Positions 1 through 8,979 are shown, counted from the first letter of the stretch. The stretch: 64,000 bases of DNA from SSC3 sp963769585 (GCA_963769585.1 CAVYMJ010000006.1:2108001-2172000); one strand, 5' to 3'. A program made the numbers and translations. The notes: generated by a model from the letters alone, not told the origin.

Positions 1-1389
1 TGCGTCTGGTTCCTCACCAATCTGGACAATGACGCCGCGGCTCGCGGCTGGCTGGCCCGGGCCGCACACCTCAGCGACCGGCTCGACGACCCCGTGGTGC
101 GCGGCTGGGTCGACCTCTTCGGCGGCTACCTCACCGAGGACAGCGAGCGCTCCCGCCAGCAGATCGAGCGCGCCAGCGCGGCCGCGTCCGAGGCCGGGGA
201 CGCCGACCTGGCCACGATGGCGCTTGCGGACCTCGGTTTGTGGCATGTCCTGGGTGGAGACGCTGCCACCGGCCTGGCGATGCTCGACGAGGCGATGGCT
301 GCGACCCTGTCCGCCCGCGACACCCGCTTGGAGGTCGTGGTGTGGTCCAGCTGCAACATGCTCGCGGCCTGCAGCCGTCTGGACGATCTCAGGCGAGCGA
401 CCCAGTGGGTGCGGGTGGCGGAGCAGTTCATGCAGACCTACGGCTGCCCCTTCCTGCAAGCACGCTGCCGGGCGCACTACGGACGCGTCCTGGTCGCCGC
501 GGGTCGGTGGGGCCAAGCGGAGTCAGAGCTCGAGGCCGCGCTGGCCATGGCCGCCGACACCGGAGCGGGTCCGCGGACCGAGGCGCTCGCCGCCCTCGCC
601 GAGCTCCGGTTGCTCCAGGGCCACCCGGACGAGGCCTCGGCGCTGCTTGCAGACGCCTCGCCGCTCGGCGCCGCGGTGCTGGTCGATGCCGCTGCCCGGC
701 TGGCGACCGGACGCCCCGCAGAGGCGGCCTCGCTCCTCCGCGGAGTCCTCGCACTGAACCGTGAGCCCGACCCGGCGGCGGTCTCGCTCCTGGTCGAGAC
801 GCTGCTGGCGGTCGGTGACCTCGACGGCGCAGCAGCACTGGTCGGACCTGGCGCACCGGTCTGGTCCGGAGCGCACTTGCCTCGGGCGACGGGCAGGCTG
901 TCCAGGGCTGCCGGCCTGGTGGCTGCGGCCCAGGGTGACCAGGAGGGGGCCCGTGCTCACTTCGGCCTGGCGCTCGAGCTCTTCAGTAGGTTGGAGCTGC
1001 CCTACGAGGTCGCTCGCACCGAGCTCGACGCCGCCCAGGGGCTCGCTCCCTCCGATCCGCAAGCTGCCGCCGTCCGAGCCGGCTACGCCCTCCGGGCCTT
1101 CCAGAAGCTGGGCGCGACCACCGAAGCGTCACGGACTGCGGCACTCCTGCGCGAGCTCGGGGTCACTCCCGGGCCGGGGCCACGCGAGCACGGGCGCCTG
1201 ACTCGCAGAGAGGACGAAATCCTGGCGCTGGTTGGGCAGGGCCTGAGCAACCCGGAGATCGCGGCCCGGCTGTTCCTCAGCCGCCGGACCGTGGGCCATC
1301 ACGTCAGCAGCATCCTGCGCAAGCTCGGCCTCCGCTCCCGCACCGAGGCGGCGGCACTTGCGGTGCGCGAAGGCAGAACACGTTCCTGA
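1..1389 (+). CDS. LuxR-family transcriptional regulator, C-terminal part (5' end outside window)
   Basis: The reading frame is open from the first base, so the start lies upstream and only the last 462 codons are visible. Most of the visible part is Ala/Leu-rich helical repeat sequence of the TPR type. The last 60 or so residues form a LuxR/FixJ helix-turn-helix: LTRREDEILALVGQGLSNPEIA followed by SRRTVGHHVSSILRKLGL. This matches the C-terminal half of large ATP-dependent LuxR (LAL/MalT-like) regulators, whose ATPase domain would be upstream. The protein probably binds DNA as a signal-controlled activator; the ligand and targets cannot be read here. It ends 43 bases before pepN on the same strand, with no visible terminator between them. 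Confidence 0.85.
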   Translation, partial: CVWFLTNLDNDAAARGWLARAAHLSDRLDDPVVRGWVDLFGGYLTEDSERSRQQIERASAAASEAGDADLATMALADLGLWHVLGGDAATGLAMLDEAMAATLSARDTRLEVVVWSSCNMLAACSRLDDLRRATQWVRVAEQFMQTYGCPFLQARCRAHYGRVLVAAGRWGQAESELEAALAMAADTGAGPRTEALAALAELRLLQGHPDEASALLADASPLGAAVLVDAAARLATGRPAEAASLLRGVLALNREPDPAAVSLLVETLLAVGDLDGAAALVGPGAPVWSGAHLPRATGRLSRAAGLVAAAQGDQEGARAHFGLALELFSRLELPYEVARTELDAAQGLAPSDPQAAAVRAGYALRAFQKLGATTEASRTAALLRELGVTPGPGPREHGRLTRREDEILALVGQGLSNPEIAARLFLSRRTVGHHVSSILRKLGLRSRTEAAALAVREGRTRS

Positions 1390-1432
1390 CCCGAATTGGA
1401 AAAGCGTTGGAACCCGGTGCAAGGATGCACCC

Positions 1433-3976
1433 ATGCCTGGATTGAACCTCACTCGCGAGGAGGCGCAGACCCGCGCCGGGCTCCTCGCCGTCGAGTCCTA
1501 CACCGTCCACCTCGACCTGACCGTCTCCGACAAGGTCTTCGAGAGCACCACCGTCATCCGGTTCTCGTGCTCCGAGCCCGGAGCCTCCACGTTCGCCGAC
1601 CTTGCCGGGGCGACGGTCCACGAGATCACCCTGAACGGCGAGAAGCTCGACGAGTTCGAGGTGTACCGCAACCATCGGATCCAACTGGCTGACCTCGCCT
1701 CCGAGAACGAGCTCACCGTGCGCTGCGAGCTGCCCTACAGCCACACCGGGGAGGGCCTGCACCGGTTCACCGACCCGGCGGACGGGCGGGTGTACCTCTA
1801 CTCGCAGTTCGAGGTCCCTGATGCCCGTCGGGTGTACACCACCTTCGAGCAGCCCGACCTCAAGGCGACGTTCACCTTCTCCGTGACGGCGCCCGAGCAC
1901 TGGAAGGTCATCTCCAATACCAAGCCCGACAACGTCGAGCCGCTGGGCGACGAGAAGGCGCGGTGGCTGTTCGCCCCGACCGAGCAGATGTCGACGTACA
2001 TCACCGCGATCGTCGCTGGCGAGTACGCCGAGGTGCGGGACTCCTACGCCGGCAAGCACGGCATCATCGAGCTCGGGCACTACTGCCGACAGTCGATGCT
2101 CGAGTACTTCGACACCGACGAGCTGATCCAGGTCACTAAGCAGGGGTTCGAGTTCTTCGAGGATGCCTTCGACTTCCCCTACCCCTTCGGGAAGTACGAC
2201 CAGTGCTACGTGCCCGAATACAACATGGGAGCGATGGAGAACGCCGGCTGCGTTACCTTCCGGGACCAGTACCTGCCCCGCTCCCGCCAGACCTACTCGT
2301 TCTACGAGCAGCGCGCCAACACGATTCTCCACGAGATGGCTCACATGTGGTTCGGCGACCTGGTGACCATGAAGTGGTGGGACGACCTCTGGCTCAACGA
2401 GTCCTTCGCGGAGTGGGCCGCGCACCACTCGTCGGTCAAGGCCACCAAGTACGACGACGCCTGGACCGGTTTCACCAACGCACGCAAGAACTGGGCCTAC
2501 CGCCAGGACCAGCTGCCGTCGACTCATCCTGTGGCGGCCGACAACTTCGACCTCGAGGCCGTCGAGGTCAACTTCGACGGCATCACCTACGCCAAGGGCG
2601 CCTCGACGCTCAAGCAGCTCGTGGCCTGGGTCGGCGAGGACCCGTTCCTGGCCGGTCTGCGGGAGTACTTCAAGAAGCACCAGTTCGGTAACTCCGAGTT
2701 CAAGGACCTCCTCGAGGCGCTCGAGCATGCCTCCGGCCGCGATCTCCACTCGTGGGCGGCGGAGTGGCTGCAGACGTGTGGGGTGAACACGCTGAGCGCC
2801 GACTTCGAGGTCGACGAGTCGGGGGCGTTCACCCGCTTCGCGGTCCGGCAGGTCGCCCACGCGGACTTCCCGACGCTGCGGCGTCACCGGATCGGCATCG
2901 GCCTCTATGAGAAGCGCAGTGAACGCCTGGTGCAGCGGTCCTCCCTCGAGATCGACGTCTCAGGCGCGCTGACCGAGGTCCCCCAGCTTGTCGGTCACCA
3001 GCAGCCCGACCTGGTGCTGCTCAACGACGGTGACCTGACCTACGCCAAGATCCGTCTGGACGAGCGGTCACTGGAGACCGTGGTCGACGGCATCGACACG
3101 CTTGAGGACTCCCTGGCGCGAGCCCTCTGCTGGGGTGCGGCGTGGGACATGACCCGTGACGCGCAGATGTCGACCTCCGACTTCGTCGCGCTGGTGCTGC
3201 GCGGGATCGGCACCGAGACAGACCTGACCGCCGTCGGCGCACTGCTGCGCTACGCGAAGTCGGCTGTCGACACCTACTCCGACCCCACCAAGCGCCATGC
3301 TCTCAAGCTGGCCTGGGAGCACGGCCTGCGCAAGCTGCTGGACAACGCCGCCCCCGGCAGTGACCACCAGCTCGCCCTCGCCCGCGGCTACGGCTCCGCA
3401 GTGCTGACTCCGGAAGGGCTCGACCACCTCCGCGCCCTCTACGACGGGATGGCCACCTGCGAAGGGCTGGTCCTGGACCAGGACCTGCGCTGGGTGTTCC
3501 TCAAGTCCTTGGCCTTCGCCGGAAGGGCGTCGGAGGGCGACATCGAGACCGAGCTCGCCGGCGATCGGACGATCTCCGGCAAGGAGTGGGCGGCAGGCTG
3601 CCACACGGTCCTGCCCACCCCCGAGGCCAAGGAGCAGGCCTGGATGGATGCCGTGGTCCGTGACGACGTCCCCAACGAGACCCAGCGCCAGATCGCGGTC
3701 GCCTTCCAGGTCGCGGGGCAGGACGAGCTCCTGACGCCGTACGTCGACAGGTACCTCGACTGCGCCACGGACGTCTGGGAGACCAAGGGCGTACAGCGCG
3801 CCTCCGTGATCCTGGAGAACCTGTTCCCCCGAGCCCTGGCCACTGCCAAGACCCTCGAGCGGGTCGACGAGTGGCTGGCAACCTCCACCGCCAACCCGGC
3901 CGCGCTGCGCTACGTCAAAGAGGGAAGGGCCGACCTGGTCCGCGCCCTGGCCGCGCAGGCCGCCGACGCGGCGTAG
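1433..3976 (+). CDS. pepN: Aminopeptidase N (M1 zinc metallopeptidase)
   Basis: This 847-residue cytosolic exopeptidase removes N-terminal amino acids from peptides. The M1 hallmarks are clear: the substrate-anchoring GAMEN motif at residues 266-270, the zinc site HEMAH at 300-304, and the third ligand Glu323 in LNESFAEW. Length fits the actinobacterial M1 family (about 850). I chose the ATG at 1433 because the protein then begins MPGLNLTREEA, as in family members. Earlier in-frame codons run back into the upstream gene. The C-terminal half is the ERAP1-like helical domain. The gene faces the M3 peptidase gene convergently, so two general peptide-degrading enzymes sit side by side. Confidence 0.95.
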   Translation: MPGLNLTREEAQTRAGLLAVESYTVHLDLTVSDKVFESTTVIRFSCSEPGASTFADLAGATVHEITLNGEKLDEFEVYRNHRIQLADLASENELTVRCELPYSHTGEGLHRFTDPADGRVYLYSQFEVPDARRVYTTFEQPDLKATFTFSVTAPEHWKVISNTKPDNVEPLGDEKARWLFAPTEQMSTYITAIVAGEYAEVRDSYAGKHGIIELGHYCRQSMLEYFDTDELIQVTKQGFEFFEDAFDFPYPFGKYDQCYVPEYNMGAMENAGCVTFRDQYLPRSRQTYSFYEQRANTILHEMAHMWFGDLVTMKWWDDLWLNESFAEWAAHHSSVKATKYDDAWTGFTNARKNWAYRQDQLPSTHPVAADNFDLEAVEVNFDGITYAKGASTLKQLVAWVGEDPFLAGLREYFKKHQFGNSEFKDLLEALEHASGRDLHSWAAEWLQTCGVNTLSADFEVDESGAFTRFAVRQVAHADFPTLRRHRIGIGLYEKRSERLVQRSSLEIDVSGALTEVPQLVGHQQPDLVLLNDGDLTYAKIRLDERSLETVVDGIDTLEDSLARALCWGAAWDMTRDAQMSTSDFVALVLRGIGTETDLTAVGALLRYAKSAVDTYSDPTKRHALKLAWEHGLRKLLDNAAPGSDHQLALARGYGSAVLTPEGLDHLRALYDGMATCEGLVLDQDLRWVFLKSLAFAGRASEGDIETELAGDRTISGKEWAAGCHTVLPTPEAKEQAWMDAVVRDDVPNETQRQIAVAFQVAGQDELLTPYVDRYLDCATDVWETKGVQRASVILENLFPRALATAKTLERVDEWLATSTANPAALRYVKEGRADLVRALAAQAADAA

Positions 3977-3984
3977 GCGGCTCC

Positions 3985-4040
3985 GGGTAGCTGACGCAGC
4001 GCAGGTGGCGCTGGGTAGCCGACTCAGCGCGGGTGGCGCG
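3985..4040. repeat. Two tandem copies of a 28-bp unit between pepN and the M3 peptidase
   Basis: Units at 3985-4012 and 4013-4040 both begin GGGTAGC and share 24 of 28 bases. They fill most of the gap between the convergent stops. There is no T-tract, so I do not call it a terminator. Confidence 0.6.
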
Positions 4041-4044
4041 GCGT

Positions 4045-6069
4045 TCACTCCAGCCCGCGGCGCCTGAGCAGGGGTGCGATCTCTGCGGCGCGACCTCGCC
4101 ACTCGCGATAGCTCTCCAGCGGGTCCCTCGCGCCGCCGTACCCGAGGACGTGGGTGCGGAACGCCTCCCCGTTGGCTCGGGTGGGTCCGCCGTTGGCCTT
4201 GAACCACTCCTCGGTCTCCGCGTCCAGGACCTCGCTCCACAGGTAGGAGTAGTACCCCGCCGAGTAGCCACCGGCGAAGATGTGCGCGAAGTACGTCGAG
4301 GAGTAGCGCGGTGGCACCACCGGGTTGTCCAGCCCCAGACCCTCAAGCACGCGCGCTTCGAAAGCCGTCACGTCGTCAACTGCCGCTGCCGCTTCAGGGT
4401 CGAGCTCGTGCCAGGCCTGGTCGAGGAGGGCCGCTGCGAGGTACTCGGTGCTGGAGTAGCCCTGGTTGAAGCTGCTCGAGGCGTTGAGCCGGTCGATCAG
4501 CTCTCTCGGCAGCGGTTCCCCGGTCTGGTGGTGCACGGCATAGTTGGCGACGACCTCGGGCCAGAGCATCCACATCTCATTGACCTGCGAGGGGTACTCC
4601 ACGAAGTCGCGGAAGACCGCCGTACCCGAGAACTTCGGGTAGGTGACCCGGGAGAGGAGCCCGTGCAGTGCGTGCCCGAACTCGTGGAAGAGCGTCTCCG
4701 TCTCGTCGTAGGTCAGCAGCGTCGCCTCCCCCGGCGCGGGCTTGGGGACGTTCAGGTTGTTGCACACGACCGCGGTGGGTACGTCGCGTAGAGCGCTCTG
4801 TCGAACCAGGCTGTTCATCCAAGCGCCACCCTTCTTCGACTCACGCGCGTACAGGTCGTAGAGGTACAGGCCCACCGCGGTGCCGTCCTCCTCGTGCACC
4901 TCGAACACCCGCACGTCGGGGTGGTAGCCCACCAGTTCGGCCCGCTCGGTGAACGTCAGTCCGTAGAGCAGGTTGGCCGCGAAGAAGACGCCGTCGTGGA
5001 GCACCCGCTCGGCCTCGAAGTACGGCCGCATCGCGGCGAAGTCCACCTCGTACTGGGCGGCGCGGACCCGCTCGGTGTAGAACGGCCAGTCGTGGGCCTC
5101 GATCGCGAAGCCGGCCTGCGCGTCGAGCGCGGCCTGTTCGCGGCGGGCGTTCCGGGCGGCGACGGGGGCAAGCCGACCCAGCAGCGCGCGCACCGCGTCC
5201 GGTGTGCCAGCCGTGTTGTTGGCTGTGACAGCAGCGGCGTGGCTGGCGAACCCGAGCAGCCTGGCCCGTTCGGCTCGGAGCCGAACCAGCTCGAGCAGGA
5301 TCTCGCGGGTGTCGTGCGGGCCTCCCCTTCTCCCCCGAGCTTGCTGCGCCTGTGCCAACCGGCGGCGCGTCTCCCGGTTGGTCAGCGAGCCCAGGTAGGG
5401 ATGCTGGGTCGACAGCACCAGCGGGATCACGAACGAGCCGTCCAGGCCGCGCTCGGCGGCCGCAGTCGCGGCGGCCGAGATCTCTCCGTCGGTGAGCCCG
5501 TCGAGCGCCTGGAGGTCCTCGACCACGAGCGCGAGGCCGTTGGCGTCGGCCAGCAGTGCCTGCTCGAAGGAGGTGGTCAGGGTCGACAGCCTCTCGTTGA
5601 GCTTCTTCAGCTGCTCCTTGTCGTCGTTGCTCAGTCCGGCCCCCGCGAGGGTGAGCTCGGTGAACCACCGCTCGACGAGGTACCGCCGCTCCGGCTCCAA
5701 CGCGGCGCGGTCCGCGTGGACGACCGAGATCCGCGCGTAGAGGTCCGGGTCCAGCCAGATCGCGTCCTGGTGCGCAGCCAGGCGCCCGGCGTAGGTGCGC
5801 TGCAGGGTGCTCAGACGCTCGTTGGTGTCCGCGCTGACCTGGTTGGAGAGGACGGCCTGCACCCTGGCGAGCAGCTGGCCGCTGCGCTCCAGCGGAACCA
5901 TGGTGTTCTCGAAGGTGGGTTCCGCCGGGTCCTGCGTGATCGCGGCAACCTCGGCGAGCTGCTCTGCCATTCCGAGGTCCAGCGCGGGCGCGAAGTGGTC
6001 GTCGGTGAGCTGCGCGAAAGGGGGAAGCTGGTGCGGGAGCGTGTTGGGTGCGAAGAAGGGGTTGCTCAC
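4045..6069 (-). CDS. dcp: M3-family metallopeptidase (peptidyl-dipeptidase Dcp-like)
   Basis: This 674-residue thimet-oligopeptidase-family zinc enzyme cleaves short peptides and probably releases dipeptides from C-termini. The zinc motif HEFGH lies at residues 462-466, followed by the ALHGLLS helix. The N-terminus (NPFF, then DDHFAPAL) resembles Dcp rather than oligopeptidase F. Length is typical (about 680). The GTG start at 6069 is supported by a TAGGGT hexamer exactly six bases upstream, the spacing of a leaderless transcript. No signal peptide is seen, so it is cytosolic. It is convergent with pepN and divergent from nothing obvious upstream. Confidence 0.92.
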   Translation of the reverse strand: MSNPFFAPNTLPHQLPPFAQLTDDHFAPALDLGMAEQLAEVAAITQDPAEPTFENTMVPLERSGQLLARVQAVLSNQVSADTNERLSTLQRTYAGRLAAHQDAIWLDPDLYARISVVHADRAALEPERRYLVERWFTELTLAGAGLSNDDKEQLKKLNERLSTLTTSFEQALLADANGLALVVEDLQALDGLTDGEISAAATAAAERGLDGSFVIPLVLSTQHPYLGSLTNRETRRRLAQAQQARGRRGGPHDTREILLELVRLRAERARLLGFASHAAAVTANNTAGTPDAVRALLGRLAPVAARNARREQAALDAQAGFAIEAHDWPFYTERVRAAQYEVDFAAMRPYFEAERVLHDGVFFAANLLYGLTFTERAELVGYHPDVRVFEVHEEDGTAVGLYLYDLYARESKKGGAWMNSLVRQSALRDVPTAVVCNNLNVPKPAPGEATLLTYDETETLFHEFGHALHGLLSRVTYPKFSGTAVFRDFVEYPSQVNEMWMLWPEVVANYAVHHQTGEPLPRELIDRLNASSSFNQGYSSTEYLAAALLDQAWHELDPEAAAAVDDVTAFEARVLEGLGLDNPVVPPRYSSTYFAHIFAGGYSAGYYSYLWSEVLDAETEEWFKANGGPTRANGEAFRTHVLGYGGARDPLESYREWRGRAAEIAPLLRRRGLE

Positions 6070-6075
6070 CGATCA

Positions 6076-6081
6076 ACCCTA
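6076..6081 (-). promoter_or_regulatory. -10 hexamer TAGGGT, leaderless layout, for the M3 peptidase
   Basis: On the minus strand TAGGGT is followed by six bases and then the GTG start at 6069. No Shine-Dalgarno sequence precedes the start. This fits TANNNT-N6-start leaderless promoters. Confidence 0.6.
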
Positions 6082-6109
6082 GGTCGCGAGCGGCCGAACC
6101 GCGACCTGG

Positions 6110-6502
6110 TCAGGAGCGATGCAACGTCTCGGGTTTGCGGGCGTGCTCAGCAAGCATCAGAACCCCGCTCTTGATGCCTCCGACGAGGTCCCCGGCCGCG
6201 AACGCCGTCTGCATCTGCAGAACTCCGAGCTTGACCTCGTGGTCCTCCAGCTCGCGCCTGGCCTCGGCCCCGGTGACGACCTCGACCACGCGCGCGGCCG
6301 GGTCGACCACGACCATCACTGACTTGTCCGGGACCGCCAGCGCGGAGTGGAGCCGCTCGGCGTACAGCCGGGGGTCGACCTCGGCGGGGCCGACGAACAC
6401 GGAGAACTCGTATCGACAGATCAGCTCGGCGTCACGGATCGCCTTGTCGATCTCTTGGCGCTCCGCCGCGGTGAAGCCCTTACCAGTCGGCACCAGCCCC
6501 AC
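6110..6502 (-). CDS. DUF5130 (TPM-domain-like) protein
   Basis: This 130-residue protein resembles the actinobacterial DUF5130 family, which looks like a TPM domain. Visible features are an early TAAERQEIDKAI helix and a central region with SVFVG and VMVVVDPAARVVEVVTG strands. The C-terminus is helical. No signal peptide or membrane segment is seen. The GTG start at 6502 overlaps the end of the upstream membrane-protein gene by 23 bases, so the two are probably co-translated. Function is unknown; TPM domains elsewhere are linked to membrane protein quality control, and the membrane partner next door is in keeping with that. That link is inference. Confidence 0.75.
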   Translation of the reverse strand: MGLVPTGKGFTAAERQEIDKAIRDAELICRYEFSVFVGPAEVDPRLYAERLHSALAVPDKSVMVVVDPAARVVEVVTGAEARRELEDHEVKLGVLQMQTAFAAGDLVGGIKSGVLMLAEHARKPETLHRS

Positions 6503-6851
6503 CTCGGTCCTTGTCCTGGCTAGGCTCGGCGGGGGCGGCGTCGGCTCCCTGACGCGGGCCCCCGAACCACTCGGGCTGGTCGCGGAAGGCCACCGCCGGG
6601 TCGTACTTGGAGCGCGCGATCATCGACGGCAACGAGACCAGCAGCCAGACCCCGGCGAAGAGCAGAACCGTGCTGCCCCCCAGCAGGACCAGGGCGTGCA
6701 GGGCAGAGCCGTTGTCCGTCGGCTGCCAGGTGGCGGGCGGCTGGGCGAACGCCGGCACCGCACCGGTGAGGATGGCCAGAGCGGGCACCAGGGCCAGGAT
6801 CCGGAGGTTTCGGCGTACCACCGTCGGCTGCATGTCCTTTGTCACGCTCAC
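6480..6851 (-). CDS. Small membrane protein, function unknown
   Basis: About 123 residues. It has an N-terminal hydrophobic segment ending PAFAQPP that looks like a signal peptide or first membrane helix. A second helix follows (ALHALVLLGGSTVLLFAGVW), then a charged cytoplasmic tail containing PEWFGG and ending GGAGADW. The start is uncertain: GTG at 6851 (VSVTKD), GTG at 6845 or ATG at 6833 are all possible, and none has a strong ribosome site. The frame stays open further upstream but there it only mirrors the mscS gene on the other strand. The gene overlaps the DUF5130 gene and is probably the first gene of a two-gene operon. Confidence 0.65.
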   Translation of the reverse strand: MSVTKDMQPTVVRRNLRILALVPALAILTGAVPAFAQPPATWQPTDNGSALHALVLLGGSTVLLFAGVWLLVSLPSMIARSKYDPAVAFRDQPEWFGGPRQGADAAPAEPSQDKDRGGAGADW

Positions 6852-6891
6852 GAGGCTAGCGACCCGGGTGGGATAGAGCGAGCCAGTCTCG

Positions 6892-6897
6892 TAGCCT
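6892..6897 (+). promoter_or_regulatory. -10 hexamer TAGCCT, leaderless layout, for the MscS channel
   Basis: TAGCCT ends exactly six bases before the ATG at 6904 (TANNNT-N6-ATG). The GGGG run next to the ATG is too close to serve well as a ribosome site. Confidence 0.55.
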
Positions 6898-6903
6898 GCG
6901 GGG

Positions 6904-7563
6904 ATGATCTCGCTCACTGCGGACCCATGCTCCGACGACGACTGGCTCTGCGAGAAGGTGTTGGAGGCGACCGACAACGAGTGGCTCGCCGCCGCCTCGA
7001 ACTGGCTCATCGCCAAGCCCATCGCGATCCTGGGCCTATTGGCGGTGGGCTTCGTGGCGCGCTGGCTGGCGCACAAGCTGGTCGGCAAGGTGGCCCGTCG
7101 CGCCGAGACCGGGATGCTGCCTGAAGAGTTCATCCAGGGGAAGCTCTCGCGGACGCGGGACCAGACTCCGGTGAACCAGGAGACCGCGGCCCGACGGGTC
7201 CAGCGGGCCCAGACGTTGTCGAGCGTCCTCAAGAGCATCGTCTCGTTCGTGATCTTCACGATCGTGGCGATCATGATCGTCGGCGAGCTGGGGTACAACA
7301 TCGGCCCACTCATCGCGGGCGCGGGCATCATCGGCCTCGCGCTCGGTTTCGGTGCCCAGAGCCTGGTCAAGGACTTCCTGTCCGGGATCTTCATGTTCCT
7401 CGAGGACCAGTTCGGTGTCGGCGACAGCGTCGCCCTCAACGAGGTGACCGGAACCGTAGAGGCCCTCACGCTCCGAGTGACCAGGATCCGCGCCGAGGAC
7501 GGCACCGTCTGGTACGTCCGCAACGGCGAGATCCTCAAGGTCGGGAACCACAGCCAGCGGTGA
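6904..7563 (+). CDS. Mechanosensitive ion channel, MscS family (short form)
   Basis: This 219-residue inner-membrane channel probably opens under membrane tension to relieve osmotic stress. There are three membrane helices, at about residues 37-58, 110-130 and 133-165. The last is the Gly/Ala-rich pore helix (GAGIIGLALGFGAQSLVKDF) typical of MscS TM3. It is followed by the beta domain (FGVGDSVALNEVTGTVEAL). The protein stops soon after the beta domain, so the usual C-terminal alpha/beta cage of about 280-residue MscS proteins is missing or minimal. It is divergent from the small membrane protein operon and convergent with osmC, with a strong hairpin between. Confidence 0.9.
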   Translation: MISLTADPCSDDDWLCEKVLEATDNEWLAAASNWLIAKPIAILGLLAVGFVARWLAHKLVGKVARRAETGMLPEEFIQGKLSRTRDQTPVNQETAARRVQRAQTLSSVLKSIVSFVIFTIVAIMIVGELGYNIGPLIAGAGIIGLALGFGAQSLVKDFLSGIFMFLEDQFGVGDSVALNEVTGTVEALTLRVTRIRAEDGTVWYVRNGEILKVGNHSQR

Positions 7564-7585
7564 CCGGCCTGTGACCGAGCGCGCC

Positions 7586-7627
7586 CTGCCGGTGAGAGGT
7601 CTCGATGAGACGACCTCTCACCGGCAG
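7586..7627. terminator. Bidirectional hairpin between mscS and osmC
   Basis: A perfect 15-bp inverted repeat (7586-7600 with 7613-7627) has a 12-base loop. It lies between convergent stops at 7563 and 7634. It lacks a long T-tract, as is common for actinobacterial terminators. Confidence 0.75.
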
Positions 7628-7633
7628 CGGCGG

Positions 7634-8056
7634 TCAGGCCAGGGAGGCGTCCATCGTGATCGGTACCGAGAGCGCCTGGCTCACTGGACAGTTCACCTTG
7701 GCCACCTCGGCTGCGGCCACGAAGTCGTCAGAGCTCATGCCCTCGACCGTGCCGCTGACCGTCAGGTGTACGTCGGTGATGCCGGTCCCGGGGACGAAGG
7801 TCACGGCGGCCTTGACGTCGAGCGCCTGCGGCGGCGTGCCGCCCTTGGTCAGGACGTTGGAGAACGCCATGCAGTAGCACGATGAGTGCGCCGCGGCGAT
7901 GAGCTCTTCGGGCGAGGTCTTGCCGTTCGGCTCCTCGGTACGGGCTGGCCAGGAGACGTCGTACGTGCCGAGGCCCGACGAGTCGAGGGTGACCTGGCCG
8001 GCGCCTTCGAGTAGTGAGCCCTCCCAGTGGGCGTGGGCGGTGCGGGTCGCTGCCAT
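7634..8056 (-). CDS. osmC: OsmC-type peroxiredoxin
   Basis: This 140-residue thiol peroxidase reduces organic hydroperoxides in the cytosol. The redox cysteine pair is present: Cys60 in AHSSCYCMAFS and Cys123 in VNCPVSQAL. The spacing fits the E. coli OsmC pair. An extra Cys62 sits two residues from the first. Length matches the family (about 140). I used the ATG at 8056, preceded by a GAGAG ribosome site, because the sequence then starts MAATRTAHAHWEG like other OsmC proteins. Its neighbour across the divergent promoter is truncated haemoglobin, so the region may serve oxidative and nitrosative stress. Confidence 0.93.
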   Translation of the reverse strand: MAATRTAHAHWEGSLLEGAGQVTLDSSGLGTYDVSWPARTEEPNGKTSPEELIAAAHSSCYCMAFSNVLTKGGTPPQALDVKAAVTFVPGTGITDVHLTVSGTVEGMSSDDFVAAAEVAKVNCPVSQALSVPITMDASLA

Positions 8057-8135
8057 GCGTTCTCTCCTCTTCGGTGGTGACGAACAAGTCGGTGGGCGAT
8101 TCGGGCTCCAACCTAGTCCCAGGCACAATGGCCGG

Positions 8136-8534
8136 GTGAGCGAGGCACCAGCACCCAGCTTCTACGACGAGATCGGCGGCATGTCGACGATCCGCCGGAT
8201 CGTCGACCGGTTCTACGCGGGCGTCGCGGAGGACGACCTGCTTCGGCCGATGTATCCCGCGCAGGACCTGGCCGACGGCTCCGCCGCTGACCGGCTCACC
8301 CTGTTCCTTGCGCAGTACTGGGGTGGTCCGAGCACCTATTCGGACAGCCGCGGCCACCCGCGCCTTCGGATGCGGCACGCGACCTTCGCGGTGACGCCGA
8401 CGGCGCGTGACCACTGGCTCAAGCACTTTCGGGCCGGTCTCGACGAGGCCGGTCTCACCCCGGCGCAGGATGCTCAGTTCTGGGCCTACGTCGAGCACGC
8501 CGCCCAGTTCATGATCAACACGGTCGGGGACTGA
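8136..8534 (+). CDS. glbO: Group II truncated haemoglobin (trHbO)
   Basis: This 132-residue 2-over-2 globin probably binds O2 or NO in the cytosol and helps respiration or stress defence. Family features include the FYAGVAEDDLLRPMYP segment, the YWGGPSTYS motif and the proximal haem ligand His81 in RMRHATF. The distal Trp is in FWAYVEHAAQFM. The start is the GTG at 8136. A nearby ATG at 8129 is in another frame. No good ribosome site is present; the -10-like CACAAT lies six bases upstream, so translation may be leaderless. It is divergent from osmC and convergent with the thioesterase gene. Confidence 0.92.
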   Translation: MSEAPAPSFYDEIGGMSTIRRIVDRFYAGVAEDDLLRPMYPAQDLADGSAADRLTLFLAQYWGGPSTYSDSRGHPRLRMRHATFAVTPTARDHWLKHFRAGLDEAGLTPAQDAQFWAYVEHAAQFMINTVGD

Positions 8535-8535
8535 G

Positions 8536-8979
8536 TCACTGCTCGAGGAACTGCTCGAGGTAGTGCCGTAGCTGCTCGGACACCCGCTTGGGGTGTCCCT
8601 CCTTCATGTCCACCGCGGCGAGCACCGACCTGGCCTCGGCGTAGACCGTCCGCGTACCCGCCTCGTCGGTATCGACGACCTCGTAGCGCACCTCGAAGGA
8701 CGCGTTCCCGATCCGGCTGACCCACAGCTCGACCGGCACCGGGGTGTGCCGGTAGTGCAGCTGACGTCGGTAGTCGATCTCGTTGCGAACCACGAGGACC
8801 CCTTCGTCGAGGTCCCGGTCGATCTCCGCGCGCCGGAACAGCCAGTCGACGCGGGCCTCCTCCAGGAAGCGCAGGAACTGGACGTTGTTGATGTGCCGCA
8901 GTGCGTCCATGTCGGACCAGCGCAACGGGCACGCGTAGAGGTGTCGGACCACGTGTGCATGGTCGCAGAGGGGCGGCAT
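8536..8979 (-). CDS. Acyl-CoA thioesterase, hot-dog fold (4HBT family)
   Basis: This 147-residue cytosolic enzyme likely hydrolyses acyl-CoA thioesters. The catalytic-loop motif RWSDMDALRHINNVQFLRFLEEAR at residues 20-43 is the classic RWxDxDxxxHxNN pattern of YbgC/4HBT thioesterases, with Asp23 or Asp25 as likely catalytic residue. The stop is one base after the globin stop in the convergent direction. The divergent neighbour is a thiolase, so both genes probably serve acyl-CoA metabolism. The ATG at 8979 is used; a GTG ten codons later is an alternative start. Confidence 0.85.
   Translation of the reverse strand: MPPLCDHAHVVRHLYACPLRWSDMDALRHINNVQFLRFLEEARVDWLFRRAEIDRDLDEGVLVVRNEIDYRRQLHYRHTPVPVELWVSRIGNASFEVRYEVVDTDEAGTRTVYAEARSVLAAVDMKEGHPKRVSEQLRHYLEQFLEQ

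Noticed and set aside
1304..2887. Long open frame (527 codons) antisense to pepN
   Set aside because: It mirrors the codon structure of pepN in high-GC DNA, has no family motifs, and overlaps a certain gene entirely. Similar antisense frames at 4894-6174, 11532-12755, 14744-16330, 17842-19083, 22089-22910 and 23050-23961 were rejected for the same reason.
6852..7538. N-terminal extension of the small membrane protein frame to 7538
   Set aside because: The extension lies fully antisense to mscS and adds no recognisable sequence; the real protein starts near 6851.
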